Shown one piece after another: positions 17,221 through 26,155 of a stretch of DNA of 64,000 bases (positions within the stretch are counted from its first letter, which is position 1; every line of letters starts with the position of its first letter). A program made the position numbers and the translations under genes. The DNA comes from CAG-964 sp902789345 (GTDB taxonomy: Bacteria; Bacillota; Clostridia; Oscillospirales; Acutalibacteraceae): the NCBI GenBank assembly GCA_052117325.1, contig JBQKJJ010000003.1. The stretch is one strand, 5' to 3'. The notes below the pieces were generated by a model. It did no database searches, had not been told where the DNA came from, and worked only from the letters and a program-made list of their open reading frames with translations.

Positions 17221-18534
17221 TTACTGAATATCTTCAATATTTGCCGTACCTGAAATCTGGTACTCTGTATAGTGGTGGAAAAAGGCGTTAATAAACTGCT
17301 CGTCCAACGGTACTTCGGTTTTCTCGCCTGTTTCCATATTTTTCAGTATGGCTTTATTCTCGTTAATTTCGTTTTCGCCTATTACCATACTGAATTTTGC
17401 ACCAATTTTATCGGCATACTTCATTTGTGCACGCAGGCTTCTGCCTACAATGTCACATTCCGCTATAAGTGAGGTTTCACGAACCTCCTTAACAAGTGTA
17501 AAGGCCTTTTTCTGTGCCTCCTCGCCTAAGCCGGCAATATAAATATCACAGCTAGGCGGTAAAGGAATTTCTATGCCCTGCTCTGCCATAAGTGCCAGCA
17601 AGCGCTCCATTCCCAAGCCAAAGCCCAGTGACGGTGTGTGCTGACCGCCCAACTCTTCAATAAGTCCGTCATATCTTCCGCCGCCGCAAACTGTGCCCTG
17701 TGAGCCAAGCTTTGTAGTAACAAACTCAAAAACAGTTTTTGTATAATAGTCAAGTCCACGAACAATTTTAGGGTTTACAATATACGGAATTTCAGCCGCA
17801 TCTAAATATGCCTTAACCTGCTGAAAATGATTTTTGCAGTCGTCACACAAATAATCCAAAACAACAGGTGCATCTTTTGCAATTTCTGAACATACAGGGC
17901 TTTTACAGTCCAGTATTCTCATTGGATTTTTCTCTAAACGGGATAAGCAGGTATCACACAGCTTATCCTTATAGCTTTCAAAATATTTTTTCAAAGCCTT
18001 GTGGTATTCTGCACGGCAGGTTGGACAACCTATAGAGTTAAGCTCCAGCTGCAGATCCGTAACGCCCAAGCGGTCAAACAATGTGGTAGCCAAGCTTATT
18101 ATTTCGGCGTCTGACGCCGGACTTGACGCACCGTAAAGCTCTACGCCAAACTGGTGGAACTCTCTGTAACGGTTTGCCTGCTTCTTTTCATACCTGTAGC
18201 AGGAATCAAAGTAATATGTCTTAATAGGCAAGCCGTCATTATATACAGCGTGCTCAAGCACCGCACGGGCTGCACCGGCTGTACCCTCCGGGCGCAGTGA
18301 AAGAGATGTGCCTCCCTTTGTATTGAATGTGTACATTTCCTTTTGTACAACATCGGTAGTATCGCCAACGCCTCTCTGGAAAAGCTCTGTATGCTCAAAA
18401 ACAGGCGTTCTTATTTCCTTGAAGCCGTAAGCTGCTGCTTCACTTCGCATAATATCTTCAATAAGCTGCCACTTGTAGCTATCCTTTGGCAGCACATCTT
18501 CTGCACCATATACCCTTTTTGTTATAAGCGACAT
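17221..18534 (-). CDS. hisS: Histidyl-tRNA synthetase
   Basis: Class IIa synthetase charging tRNA-His; 437 residues. Motif 2 (LRPEGTAGAARAVLEH), the histidine-specific RGLDYYTKTVFEF and GGGRYDGL motifs, and GLGMERL (motif 3) are intact. The C-terminal anticodon-binding domain spans about 330-420. A Cys-rich insert (CDTCLSRLEKNP...CDDC) is common in Clostridia. The ATG at 18534 has GGAGG 7 bases upstream; an ATG 13 codons earlier lacks one. No T-box is visible upstream. Confidence 0.96.
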   Translation of the reverse strand: MSLITKRVYGAEDVLPKDSYKWQLIEDIMRSEAAAYGFKEIRTPVFEHTELFQRGVGDTTDVVQKEMYTFNTKGGTSLSLRPEGTAGAARAVLEHAVYNDGLPIKTYYFDSCYRYEKKQANRYREFHQFGVELYGASSPASDAEIISLATTLFDRLGVTDLQLELNSIGCPTCRAEYHKALKKYFESYKDKLCDTCLSRLEKNPMRILDCKSPVCSEIAKDAPVVLDYLCDDCKNHFQQVKAYLDAAEIPYIVNPKIVRGLDYYTKTVFEFVTTKLGSQGTVCGGGRYDGLIEELGGQHTPSLGFGLGMERLLALMAEQGIEIPLPPSCDIYIAGLGEEAQKKAFTLVKEVRETSLIAECDIVGRSLRAQMKYADKIGAKFSMVIGENEINENKAILKNMETGEKTEVPLDEQFINAFFHHYTEYQISGTANIEDIQ

Positions 18535-18619
18535 ATAAAGACCTCCGTTTTTATTTTTACACAGCCGCCGCACTATGGTTTGAACCCTTACGCAACAGCC
18601 GTAATATTTATGTACAATT

Positions 18620-18650
18620 AAAAATAGGGGCAGAGCGCAGTCTACCCCTA
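18620..18650 (-). terminator. Terminator after mgsA
   Basis: Stem TAGGGG / CCCCTA closing a 14-base loop, followed by TTTTTAA on the minus strand, about 55 bp past the mgsA stop and before hisS. Confidence 0.75.
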
Positions 18651-18703
18651 CCGATATTTTATTTTACTATATTATTGCAAAAGTTACAAGACGCTTAGTC
18701 TAC

Positions 18704-19099
18704 TTATTTTACAATATTTCTCCAGTCAAGGTCGCCGCGCTCCAAACCGTGGATAAGCATTTCGGCTGTTGCAATGTTTGTAGCAACAGGAATATTGTGC
18801 ATATCGCAAAGTCTTAGCAGGTTCATATCGTTTGGCTCCAAAGGCTTTGGATTAAGAGGATCTCTGAAAAACAGAAGCATATCAATTTCATTGTATGCAA
18901 TTTGTGCGGCTATCTGTTGGTCGCCGCCCTGTGAACCACTTAAAAATCTTTGAATTTCCAAACCGGTAGCCTCTGCAACCAGCTTACCGGTAGTACCTGT
19001 GGCACATATTGAATATCTGCTTAAAATACCGCAGTAGGCTATGCAAAACTGCACCATTAATTCTTTCTTTTCGTCATGAGCAATTAAGGCTATTTTCAT
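18704..19099 (-). CDS. mgsA: Methylglyoxal synthase
   Basis: Converts dihydroxyacetone phosphate to methylglyoxal plus phosphate, a bypass that relieves sugar-phosphate stress. The 131 residues include the IALIAHDEKK start with His8/Asp9, the phosphate site GTTGKL, the catalytic Asp in SGSQGGDQQI, and FFRDPLNPKPLEPND. Two adjacent ATGs exist; the second is better spaced from AAGGA. It follows minD by about 40 bp; mgsA near min and rod genes is common in Clostridia. Confidence 0.95.
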   Translation of the reverse strand: MKIALIAHDEKKELMVQFCIAYCGILSRYSICATGTTGKLVAEATGLEIQRFLSGSQGGDQQIAAQIAYNEIDMLLFFRDPLNPKPLEPNDMNLLRLCDMHNIPVATNIATAEMLIHGLERGDLDWRNIVK

Positions 19100-19139
19100 C
19101 ATTATCCTTCTTTCTTAGGTGAAATTAAATACATTCTCA

Positions 19140-19877
19140 TCAGCAAATAAGCAGCGGCACATTTTCGCCGTCTATCCTTGCCGCAATTCTGTCTATTGCC
19201 GCAAGGGCTGAACATTTTTTCTTGTAGGCAAGCCCCTTTTGTATAGAAGCAACTACCTGTCTGTTTTCTGTAATTATTCCTATTAGCTGAATACCCGACT
19301 CATCAATAATGCTGTCTAAATCCGGGTAAAAAGCAAGCTCCCTAAACATAGTTACAGAAAACCTGTTAATAATAAGCCGTATGTTGGTTTTACCTATTTC
19401 GGTAAGCTTTTTTCTTACATTTACACAGCCTCTTAAACTTGTAGGCTCGGTGTTTGCTATAACTAAGCACAAATCGGCCGGAAGCACGGCAGTGTCAAAG
19501 CCCTTTCCCACGCCTGCGGGAGAATCTATAATAATATAGTCGTAACGGCTGCGTACATTATCCGTAAACTGCTTTAATATAAGCGGGCTAAGCTCGTCCT
19601 CGGCATTTTGCGGTGCCGGTATAAGGCTTAAACCGTCAATATGACCGCACGGGTAAATAATCTGTTCTGCTGTGCAGTTACCGCACACGGCATCTGCAAT
19701 ATCAAAAACAAGGCTCTTGCTTATGCCCATCATAATATCCAGCCCACGCATACCGGAATCACAGTCAATAAGCAATACCTTATGCCCACGCTTAACAAGC
19801 GCCATGCCCAAGGTAACGCACACTGTGGATTTACCCGTACCGCCTTTGCCGGACGCAACAGAAATTATCTTACCCAT
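19140..19877 (-). CDS. minD: Septum-site ATPase MinD (or MinD-like)
   Basis: Deviant Walker ATPase of the MinD/ParA group; 245 residues. GKGGTGKST (K11, K16) is the signature P-loop, and LIDCDSGMRGLDIMMG is the MinD-type A' motif; the switch II segment is IIIDSPAGVGKGFD. MinD recruits MinC to the membrane to block polar division. The usual C-terminal amphipathic membrane-targeting helix is not evident; the end reads RIDGENVPLLIC. No minC or minE is in view, so a divergent or orphan role is possible. Confidence 0.82.
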   Translation of the reverse strand: MGKIISVASGKGGTGKSTVCVTLGMALVKRGHKVLLIDCDSGMRGLDIMMGISKSLVFDIADAVCGNCTAEQIIYPCGHIDGLSLIPAPQNAEDELSPLILKQFTDNVRSRYDYIIIDSPAGVGKGFDTAVLPADLCLVIANTEPTSLRGCVNVRKKLTEIGKTNIRLIINRFSVTMFRELAFYPDLDSIIDESGIQLIGIITENRQVVASIQKGLAYKKKCSALAAIDRIAARIDGENVPLLIC

Positions 19878-19968
19878 AAACTTGCCTTTCTTATAAATTC
19901 TTCTGTCCTTTCAGGCAGAAAGCCAACAGCAAACGGTTAAAGCTTGCCCTAAATACTGTCTTGTTACT

Positions 19969-19997
19969 ATTTTAACAGGAATTTCCCTATAAGTCAA
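19969..19997 (-). promoter_or_regulatory. Promoter of minD-mgsA
   Basis: TTGACT (19997-19992), 17-base spacer and TAAAAT (19974-19969), 92 bp before the minD ATG. The rest of the gap to 20237 is AT-rich and I see nothing else in it. Confidence 0.7.
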
Positions 19998-20237
19998 ATA
20001 ATTTATAAAACTTTTTTGAGTAAATTGCACATTTTTATTTACTAAATTTACTGCGCTTTATTTTAAAGTGACATTGGTACAATTACCGTTCTGAATAATT
20101 CAACAAACAACCGCCCATCATTAAGAATATAAAGAACAGTTTTTATAAAATCATTGCCCACTATTCCATATTAATCCACAATTAAAAACCGTCAACATAG
20201 CATAAATTGTGAATATGATAAAAAATGTCAAACGGCG

Positions 20238-20265
20238 TTGCTTTTAGGAAGATATGTGATACAAT
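20238..20265 (+). promoter_or_regulatory. Promoter of the glycosyltransferase gene
   Basis: TTGCTT (20238-20243), 16-base spacer and TACAAT (20260-20265), 42 bp before the TTG start. Confidence 0.5.
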
Positions 20266-20307
20266 ATAAGCTGGTTTATATTGTAGTATTTTAAGGAGGA
20301 AAAATAT

Positions 20308-21891
20308 TTGAACAGATTAAAGGTAAAAGCCAATACTGCATTTAACTATGTTTTCGCCTTACTATTTGGCATTATTACTGTACTTGTGGTTGTTGTGCTT
20401 TTTAAAAACATATTTGTTATTTTATTTGCCCTGGCCGCACTGTTTGTATTTACTGCGGCAGGAACATATATTTACACCAACAAAAAAACGCCTACCGCCA
20501 AGCAAGCTGACATAGCCTGCGGCATACTTTTGGCCGTTATGTTTATTCTTCAGCTTATATCCGGCTGGTGTTTAATGAGTAAACCGATAACCGACTGGGG
20601 TACTGTAGACCACATGGCCCACAACTTTGCAACAGACGGCAATTTTGACGATATGTACAGAGGTCTTAAACCTGCCAGCAGAGGCTATATGGCACGGTAT
20701 CCAAACAATAACGGCATACTTATTTTGCTGTCACTTTACTATCGTGCTATATACTTAATAATGGGCGATGTACCTAATTATGCACCGATTCTGCTAAACA
20801 CTGTATTCATTGCAGTTGCTGTATTATTTACATTTTTAACGGCAAGAAAGATTTTTAAACCATATGGCGTAATAATGACTGTTGTGTTCTGCTTCCTGTT
20901 TATGCCGTATTACACTTATACAGCCTATTATTACAGCGATTCCTTAAGCATACCGTTTACGGCAATGTCTGTATATTTCATTGTACTAAGCGCAAAGCTG
21001 CCAAAAGAAAAGCTTGTGCAAAGGCTTATTTACCTTGCCCTGTCTGCATTGTTCATTTCGGTTGGCTATACACTAAAGGGCAGTTTGCTAGTTATTTTGG
21101 TTGGCGCCGTAGTATATTTAGTGCTGTACAACAAGCTAAAGCAAGCGCTGATAGGTGTTTTGTGCCTTGTAGTTGCATTTGCAGTTTTCAACACCGGCAT
21201 AAAAACATTTATTAATTCATTTGAATTTACTACAGAAGAGGAGCTTTACGAGGAACAGTTCCCTATTAACCATTGGATTATGATGGGACTTTACGGTGAC
21301 GGCGGCTTCCATCAAGAGGACGCTGTGTATACAGACAACGCAGGAAACTATGACCAGAAAAAAGCGGCTGACAATAAAATGATTGTTCAGCGACTTAAAG
21401 ATATGGGACTTCCGGGTATGGCAAAGCATATGTGTAAGAAGCTTGCGTTCACCTGGCGTGACGGTATATACTGGATTGACCACCACTTAAATTCAAAGGA
21501 CGCTAAAGGAAATCAGATAGCAGACAGAAATCCACTGTTTGAATTTGTACTGCGTGACGGCGATTACTACAATATTTTTTATGTGTACAGCAACGGCTTC
21601 CACTTAGCTATGATTATACTAATGGCGGTTTCGGCTATATACGGCGCAAAACGCAAGCGGATTACCTCTATGACGCTAATAAGAGGCATTGTATTTGGAG
21701 CGGCACTTTTCTTTATGGTATGGGAAACACGCTCAAGGTATCTGTTTAACTTTACACCACTGTTTATTTTAACGGCTGTAGCAGGATTAAATTCAGTGGT
21801 TTTAAGAATACAGGTGTACAAACGCAATAAACGCAAAAAAATTGCCGCAAAGCAAAAAGAAAAATCAACTGTCGCAGCTAAAGAAAGCTAA
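20308..21891 (+). CDS. Polytopic membrane glycosyltransferase (GT39/ArnT-like)
   Basis: A 527-residue membrane protein with about eleven hydrophobic helices and a short charged C-terminus. A large loop after the first helices contains DWGTVDHMAH and ARYPNNNG, matching the placement of catalytic acidic and YP-containing loops in lipid-linked-sugar glycosyltransferases. It would move a sugar from a polyprenyl-phosphate donor to a cell-surface acceptor; both are unknown. The start is TTG with AAGGAGGA 7 bases upstream. Monocistronic. No cell-wall gene neighbours help to narrow the role. Confidence 0.7.
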   Translation: MNRLKVKANTAFNYVFALLFGIITVLVVVVLFKNIFVILFALAALFVFTAAGTYIYTNKKTPTAKQADIACGILLAVMFILQLISGWCLMSKPITDWGTVDHMAHNFATDGNFDDMYRGLKPASRGYMARYPNNNGILILLSLYYRAIYLIMGDVPNYAPILLNTVFIAVAVLFTFLTARKIFKPYGVIMTVVFCFLFMPYYTYTAYYYSDSLSIPFTAMSVYFIVLSAKLPKEKLVQRLIYLALSALFISVGYTLKGSLLVILVGAVVYLVLYNKLKQALIGVLCLVVAFAVFNTGIKTFINSFEFTTEEELYEEQFPINHWIMMGLYGDGGFHQEDAVYTDNAGNYDQKKAADNKMIVQRLKDMGLPGMAKHMCKKLAFTWRDGIYWIDHHLNSKDAKGNQIADRNPLFEFVLRDGDYYNIFYVYSNGFHLAMIILMAVSAIYGAKRKRITSMTLIRGIVFGAALFFMVWETRSRYLFNFTPLFILTAVAGLNSVVLRIQVYKRNKRKKIAAKQKEKSTVAAKES

Positions 21892-21963
21892 AAAAGTCTA
21901 AAAAAGTTAAGATTTTTACCTCTGCAACTGTCAGCTGTAAATCTTAATAAACATCACAAAACT

Positions 21964-21999
21964 AAGGGTACAGATTGCAACTGTACCCTTTATTTTTTT
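21964..21999 (+). terminator. Terminator after the glycosyltransferase
   Basis: A 10-bp stem (AAGGGTACAG / CTGTACCCTT), 7-base loop and T-rich tail (TATTTTTTT), 73 bp past the stop codon. Confidence 0.85.
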
Positions 22000-22128
22000 A
22001 TAAAGTGTGCATTTTACAGAATACAGTTTATGTTAATATGTCATTGTTCGAACAAAACAGTAAAAATAAATTAACTCTCCCCCAAACCTTAACCGTGGGG
22101 AGTAAAAAATAAAAAAGAGGTTTTAACA

Positions 22129-23001
22129 ATGAGCGACAGATATTCTTTAAACAAAAATCTTGCACAAATGCTAAAGGGCGGCGTAATTATGGATGTTACC
22201 ACCCCTGAACAGGCTAAAATCGCTGAGGAGGCAGGCGCTTGTGCTGTAATGGCACTTGAGAGAATTCCGGCTGACATTCGTGCGGCAGGCGGCGTATCAA
22301 GAATGAGCGACCCTAAAATGATTAAAGGCATACAGGAGGCTGTTTCTATTCCTGTTATGGCTAAGTGCAGAATCGGTCACATTGCAGAAGCACAAATTTT
22401 GCAGGCTATTGAAATTGACTACATAGACGAAAGCGAAGTTCTCTCCCCTGCTGATGATTTGTACCATGTAGATAAAACAAAGTTTGATGTTCCGTTTGTT
22501 TGCGGTGCAAGAGATTTAGGCGAGGCACTAAGAAGAATTGCAGAGGGCGCTTCAATGATAAGAACAAAGGGCGAGCCGGGTACAGGCGATGTTGTACAGG
22601 CTGTTCGTCATATGAGAAAGATTAACGCCGAAATGCGCAGAGTTCAGTCTTTGCGTGACGATGAGCTTTACGAGGCAGCAAAGGAATACAGAGTACCTGT
22701 AGAGCTGATTAAGTATGTTCACGAAAACGGCAAGCTGCCTGTAGTAAACTTTGCTGCCGGCGGTGTAGCTACACCTGCCGATGCAGCCCTAATGATGCAG
22801 TTAGGTGCAGAGGGTGTATTTGTAGGCTCCGGTATATTTAAGTCCGGCGACCCTAAGAAGAGAGCCGCAGCTATTGTTAAGGCTGTAACCAACTACAATG
22901 ACCCTAAGGTACTTGCTGAGCTTTCAGAGGACCTGGGCGAAGCAATGGTTGGCATTAACGAAAGCGAAATCAAAATTATTATGGAGGAGCGTGGACAGTA
23001 A
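22129..23001 (+). CDS. pdxS: Pyridoxal 5'-phosphate synthase subunit PdxS
   Basis: Forms PLP from ribose 5-phosphate, glyceraldehyde 3-phosphate and ammonia delivered by PdxT, as a dodecamer of barrels. The 290 residues have the conserved GGVIMDV start, the catalytic lysine K79 in MAKCRIGH, YIDESEVLSPAD, and the phosphate loop EGVFVGSGIF. Start ATG follows AAAGAGG. A small CTCCCC/GGGGAG hairpin lies in its 5' region (22076-22101). Cotranscribed with pdxT 35 bp downstream. Confidence 0.98.
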   Translation: MSDRYSLNKNLAQMLKGGVIMDVTTPEQAKIAEEAGACAVMALERIPADIRAAGGVSRMSDPKMIKGIQEAVSIPVMAKCRIGHIAEAQILQAIEIDYIDESEVLSPADDLYHVDKTKFDVPFVCGARDLGEALRRIAEGASMIRTKGEPGTGDVVQAVRHMRKINAEMRRVQSLRDDELYEAAKEYRVPVELIKYVHENGKLPVVNFAAGGVATPADAALMMQLGAEGVFVGSGIFKSGDPKKRAAAIVKAVTNYNDPKVLAELSEDLGEAMVGINESEIKIIMEERGQ

Positions 23002-23035
23002 GCCTGTCTGCACCGCCTCATAAAGGAGCTTTACA

Positions 23036-23611
23036 ATGAAAATAGGTGTACTGGCACTGCAAGGAGCTTTTGAGGAGCATATAAAAATGCTTTCACAGCT
23101 AAATGCAGAAAGCATAGAGCTAAGACAGCTAAAAGACCTACAGCAAGACCTAGACGGTATAATTATTCCCGGCGGCGAAAGCACTGTTATAAGCAAACTG
23201 CTTGACGACCTTAATATGAGGGAAGCACTGCTGAATAAAATAAACAATGAAAAACTTCCTGTTTTCGGTACCTGTGCAGGACTTATAATGATGTCACAAA
23301 ACACAGAAGACCCAAAGGCTGTTCCCCTGGGCTTAATGGAATGTACTGCTAAGCGCAACGCCTACGGCAGACAGTTAGGCAGCTTCAGCACTACAGCCGA
23401 GTTTGACGGCATTGGCAGTATTCCTATGGTGTTTATTCGTGCCCCATACATTAAAGAAGCGTCTGAAAATGTTGATATACTGTCAACTGTTGACGGCAAA
23501 ATTGTAGCGGCAAGGCAGGGCAGATTTTTGGCTACTGCATTTCATCCGGAATTAACCGACAATACCTGTGTGCATAAGTATTTTATTGATATGATTACAG
23601 AAAATAAGTAA
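23036..23611 (+). CDS. pdxT: PLP synthase glutaminase subunit PdxT
   Basis: Glutamine amidotransferase that feeds ammonia into PdxS. The 191 residues contain the nucleophile Cys80 (VFGTCAGLI), the GGEST oxyanion loop, and the His/Glu pair in TAFHPEL. AAGGAG sits 7 bases before the ATG. The pdxS-pdxT pair is the deoxyxylulose-independent PLP pathway normal in Firmicutes. Confidence 0.97.
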   Translation: MKIGVLALQGAFEEHIKMLSQLNAESIELRQLKDLQQDLDGIIIPGGESTVISKLLDDLNMREALLNKINNEKLPVFGTCAGLIMMSQNTEDPKAVPLGLMECTAKRNAYGRQLGSFSTTAEFDGIGSIPMVFIRAPYIKEASENVDILSTVDGKIVAARQGRFLATAFHPELTDNTCVHKYFIDMITENK

Positions 23612-23656
23612 CAGTGCACAAATAATAAGATCTTTTAATACACTGAAAATAAATTT

Positions 23657-23705
23657 ATACCGACCACAAAACGGGCTACAACCTGCTTTTGTGGTCGGTA
23701 TTTTT
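23657..23705. terminator. Shared terminator between pdxT and the flavoprotein gene
   Basis: A 15-bp perfect stem (ATACCGACCACAAAA and complement), 15-base loop, and T tracts on both sides, lying between convergent genes, so it probably serves both. Confidence 0.87.
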
Positions 23706-23709
23706 AGGC

Positions 23710-24633
23710 TTATTTCTTATAGGCCTTTATTTTTTGTAAATATTTTTCCGCTGAATACACACAGTTTGCCCCGTCTGCTACAGCTGTAATAACCTGTTTT
23801 ACAGGCTTTGTCCGTACATCACCTGCAACAAATATACCCTTGGCAGAGGTTTCTCCTGTTTCGTCCGCTAAAACATATCCGTTACTGTCACACTGTACAA
23901 GCTCTTTTAAAAGCTGTGAATTTGGGCTGGTGCCAACAGCCACAAACACACCGCTTACACTCAAGGTTTTATTACCGCTGGTGCATTTTAAAGCAACCCC
24001 TGTTACTCTGCTGTCACCTATAATTTCTGTTAGTGACGCATTCAGCATAAGCTGTACATTGTTTAAATCGGCTAATTGCTGTTGCAAACTGTGGCTTGCT
24101 CTAAGAGAACTACCTCTATGCACCAGAATTACCTTTTCTGCTATTTTAGAAAGCAATACGGCATCTCCGGCGGCAGTGTCACCGCCCCCTACAACAACAA
24201 CTGTTTTTCCTCTGTAAAATGCACCGTCGCATACGGCACAGTATGACACACCCTTGCCTGTAAGCTCCTGTTCTCCTTTAATTTCAAGTTTTTTTCTGTT
24301 AGCGCCAAGGGCAAAAATGATTGTTCTTGTTTCTATTTTCTCTCCGTCTGCAAGCCATACAATGTAATAACCTGTGCCAGCTGTTATTTTTACTGCCTCA
24401 CCTGTTACAAACTCCACTCCTACCTTTGCGGCGTGGTTTCTAAACTTTAGCGCCAGTGCATATCCGTTTTCACCTAAAAGACCTAAGTAGTTATCTACAC
24501 GGTCACTTTCTGCTATCTGCCCTGCACCTACAGGCGATTTTTCTATTAGAACACTGTCAAGCATAGCCCTTTTTGCATACACCGCCGCACTTAGTCCGGC
24601 AGGGCCGCCGCCGACAATTACAACATCTCTCAT
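23710..24633 (-). CDS. trxB: Thioredoxin reductase-like flavoprotein
   Basis: A 307-residue FAD protein of the TrxB family. The FAD loop GGGPAG (8-13), the redox pair Cys132/Cys135 (CAVCDG), a second dinucleotide loop GGGDTA and the closing IFVAGDVR motif are intact. The usual NADPH ribose-phosphate motif HRRxxxRA reads HRGSSLRA, lacking the second Arg, so the electron donor may not be NADPH; clostridial relatives use NADH or ferredoxin. No thioredoxin gene is adjacent. cysK lies upstream on the same strand, ending in its own terminator. Confidence 0.88.
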   Translation of the reverse strand: MRDVVIVGGGPAGLSAAVYAKRAMLDSVLIEKSPVGAGQIAESDRVDNYLGLLGENGYALALKFRNHAAKVGVEFVTGEAVKITAGTGYYIVWLADGEKIETRTIIFALGANRKKLEIKGEQELTGKGVSYCAVCDGAFYRGKTVVVVGGGDTAAGDAVLLSKIAEKVILVHRGSSLRASHSLQQQLADLNNVQLMLNASLTEIIGDSRVTGVALKCTSGNKTLSVSGVFVAVGTSPNSQLLKELVQCDSNGYVLADETGETSAKGIFVAGDVRTKPVKQVITAVADGANCVYSAEKYLQKIKAYKK

Positions 24634-24787
24634 ATTAATTAAAATGCCCCCTTAATAACAACCAATCATAAAATCAGTTATACAACATAAAAAATTCAGC
24701 TTAAATATTTCGTACAATCTTTAAACTATACTTAGTATTGGTAATTATTAGTTTGGCTCTTTAAACAAAATATATAGCTGTAAAAAA

Positions 24788-24815
24788 ACGGCAGCTCTGT
24801 AAACTGAGCCGCCGT
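24788..24815 (-). terminator. Terminator after cysK
   Basis: Stem ACGGC-GCTC pairs (one mismatch) with an 8-base loop and a seven-T tail on the minus strand, 40 bp after the cysK stop. Confidence 0.85.
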
Positions 24816-24855
24816 TACGCTTACATAATTAACATTAAAATGTGTTAATTTTTTA

Positions 24856-25788
24856 TTATTCACCAAAAAGCTGTGTAGAATAATATCTGTCACCGCTGTC
24901 AGGCAGAAGTGCAACAATAGTCTTGCCGCTGTTTTCCGGTCTTTCTGCAAGCTCCAAAGCCGCCTTTAGTGCCGCACCGGATGATATACCTACAAGCACA
25001 CCTTCTGTTTTTGCAATTTGCTTTGAAACCTCAAAAGCATCTTCATTGCTTACTGGAATAACCTCGTCATAAATGCTTGTGTCAAGTGTTTCCGGTACAA
25101 AGCCTGCTCCTATACCCTGTATTTTGTGAGGGCCTGCCTTGCCCTCTGAAAGTACAGGTGAAGTTTTTGGCTCTACTGCAACAATTTTAACATTAGGATT
25201 CTGTGACTTCAGATATTCACCTACACCTGTAACTGTACCGCCAGTACCTACGCCGGCTACAAAAATGTCTACATTTCCGTCTGTATCGTTCCAAATTTCA
25301 GGGCCTGTAGTTGCACGGTGCATTGCAGGGTTTGCAGGGTTAGAGAACTGACCAGGGATATAGCTGTTTGGTATTTCCTTTGCAAGCTCTTCTGACTTTT
25401 CAATAGCACCCTTCATGCCCTTTGCTCCGTCTGTAAGAACAATTTCGGCACCATATGCCTTTAGAATATTTCTGCGCTCAACGCTCATTGTTTCAGGCAT
25501 TGTAAGAATAACACGGTAGCCCTTAGCTGCTGCTATAGCGGCCAAGCCGATACCTGTGTTACCGGAAGTAGGTTCTATAATAACAGAATCAGACTTTAGA
25601 AGTCCCTTATTTTCAGCGTCCTCTATCATAGCCTTAGCTATTCTGTCTTTTACACTGCCTGCCGGGTTAAAATACTCAAGCTTTAGAAGAATTGTTGCCT
25701 TTAGGTTATTTGCCTTTTCAATGTTTACAGCCTCAACCAAAGGTGTGTTGCCGATTAGTCCTATTGTGCCTTTATAAATGTTTGCCAT
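24856..25788 (-). CDS. cysK: Cysteine synthase (O-acetylserine sulfhydrylase)
   Basis: PLP enzyme forming cysteine from O-acetylserine and sulfide; 310 residues, normal length. The Schiff-base lysine K47 sits in NPAGSVKDRIA, the substrate loop is TSGNTGIG, the phosphate loop GVGTGGTVTGVG, and the C-terminal LPDSGDRYYST motif is complete. The first ATG follows AGGAGG. Its promoter overlaps a TACC...GTAT dyad that may be a Rrf2-type operator. Confidence 0.97.
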   Translation of the reverse strand: MANIYKGTIGLIGNTPLVEAVNIEKANNLKATILLKLEYFNPAGSVKDRIAKAMIEDAENKGLLKSDSVIIEPTSGNTGIGLAAIAAAKGYRVILTMPETMSVERRNILKAYGAEIVLTDGAKGMKGAIEKSEELAKEIPNSYIPGQFSNPANPAMHRATTGPEIWNDTDGNVDIFVAGVGTGGTVTGVGEYLKSQNPNVKIVAVEPKTSPVLSEGKAGPHKIQGIGAGFVPETLDTSIYDEVIPVSNEDAFEVSKQIAKTEGVLVGISSGAALKAALELAERPENSGKTIVALLPDSGDRYYSTQLFGE

Positions 25789-25825
25789 TGTGTGTTCCTC
25801 CTATAAATTAATTAATTAATTTTTA

Positions 25826-25844
25826 ATACTTACTTTATCGGTAT
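25826..25844 (-). promoter_or_regulatory. Candidate operator just downstream of the cysK start site
   Basis: On the minus strand TACC-gataaagtaa-GTAT sits about 10-28 bases after the predicted transcription start. The half-sites resemble those in front of the Rrf2 gene at 59108-59123. A CymR/Rrf2 repressor bound here would block cysK transcription. Motif inference only. Confidence 0.4.
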
Positions 25845-25859
25845 GTTTACTATACTCAT

Positions 25860-25887
25860 ATTATAACAGATAATTCCCCAATGTCAA
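25860..25887 (-). promoter_or_regulatory. cysK promoter
   Basis: TTGACA (25887-25882), 16-base spacer and TATAAT (25865-25860), 72 bp before the ATG. Confidence 0.85.
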
Positions 25888-26070
25888 CAATAAAACCTAT
25901 AAATTATATAGGAATTAGGTGTTTTGTATGTTTGTATAAATTCACTAGCGTATTCAAGCTATTTACTGTGCATATTTTCTTATAAATAGTTTTTATATTT
26001 TAATCACACAAAATTTATTTTTACATTATAAAATATAACAGTCTTAACATTAGTAACCATTAAATTAATA

Positions 26071-26099
26071 TTGACAGTTTTTTATATTAGCTGTAAAAT
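26071..26099 (+). promoter_or_regulatory. mgtE promoter
   Basis: TTGACA (26071-26076), 17-base spacer and TAAAAT (26094-26099). It places about 300 bases of leader RNA before the mgtE start, including the small ORF at 26156. Confidence 0.82.
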
Positions 26100-26155
26100 T
26101 ATACGGTGGTATAGTTATATATATCACAATTATTTTGCAATGAGAGGTGAATAGA

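Noticed and set aside
18535..18703. T-box leader for hisS
   Set aside because: No GGTGG.ACC.CG-type antiterminator motif or specifier loop; the only hairpin belongs to mgsA termination.
24732..24950. 72-codon frame overlapping the 3' end of cysK
   Set aside because: Runs through the cysK terminator and has no ribosome site; composition not protein-like.
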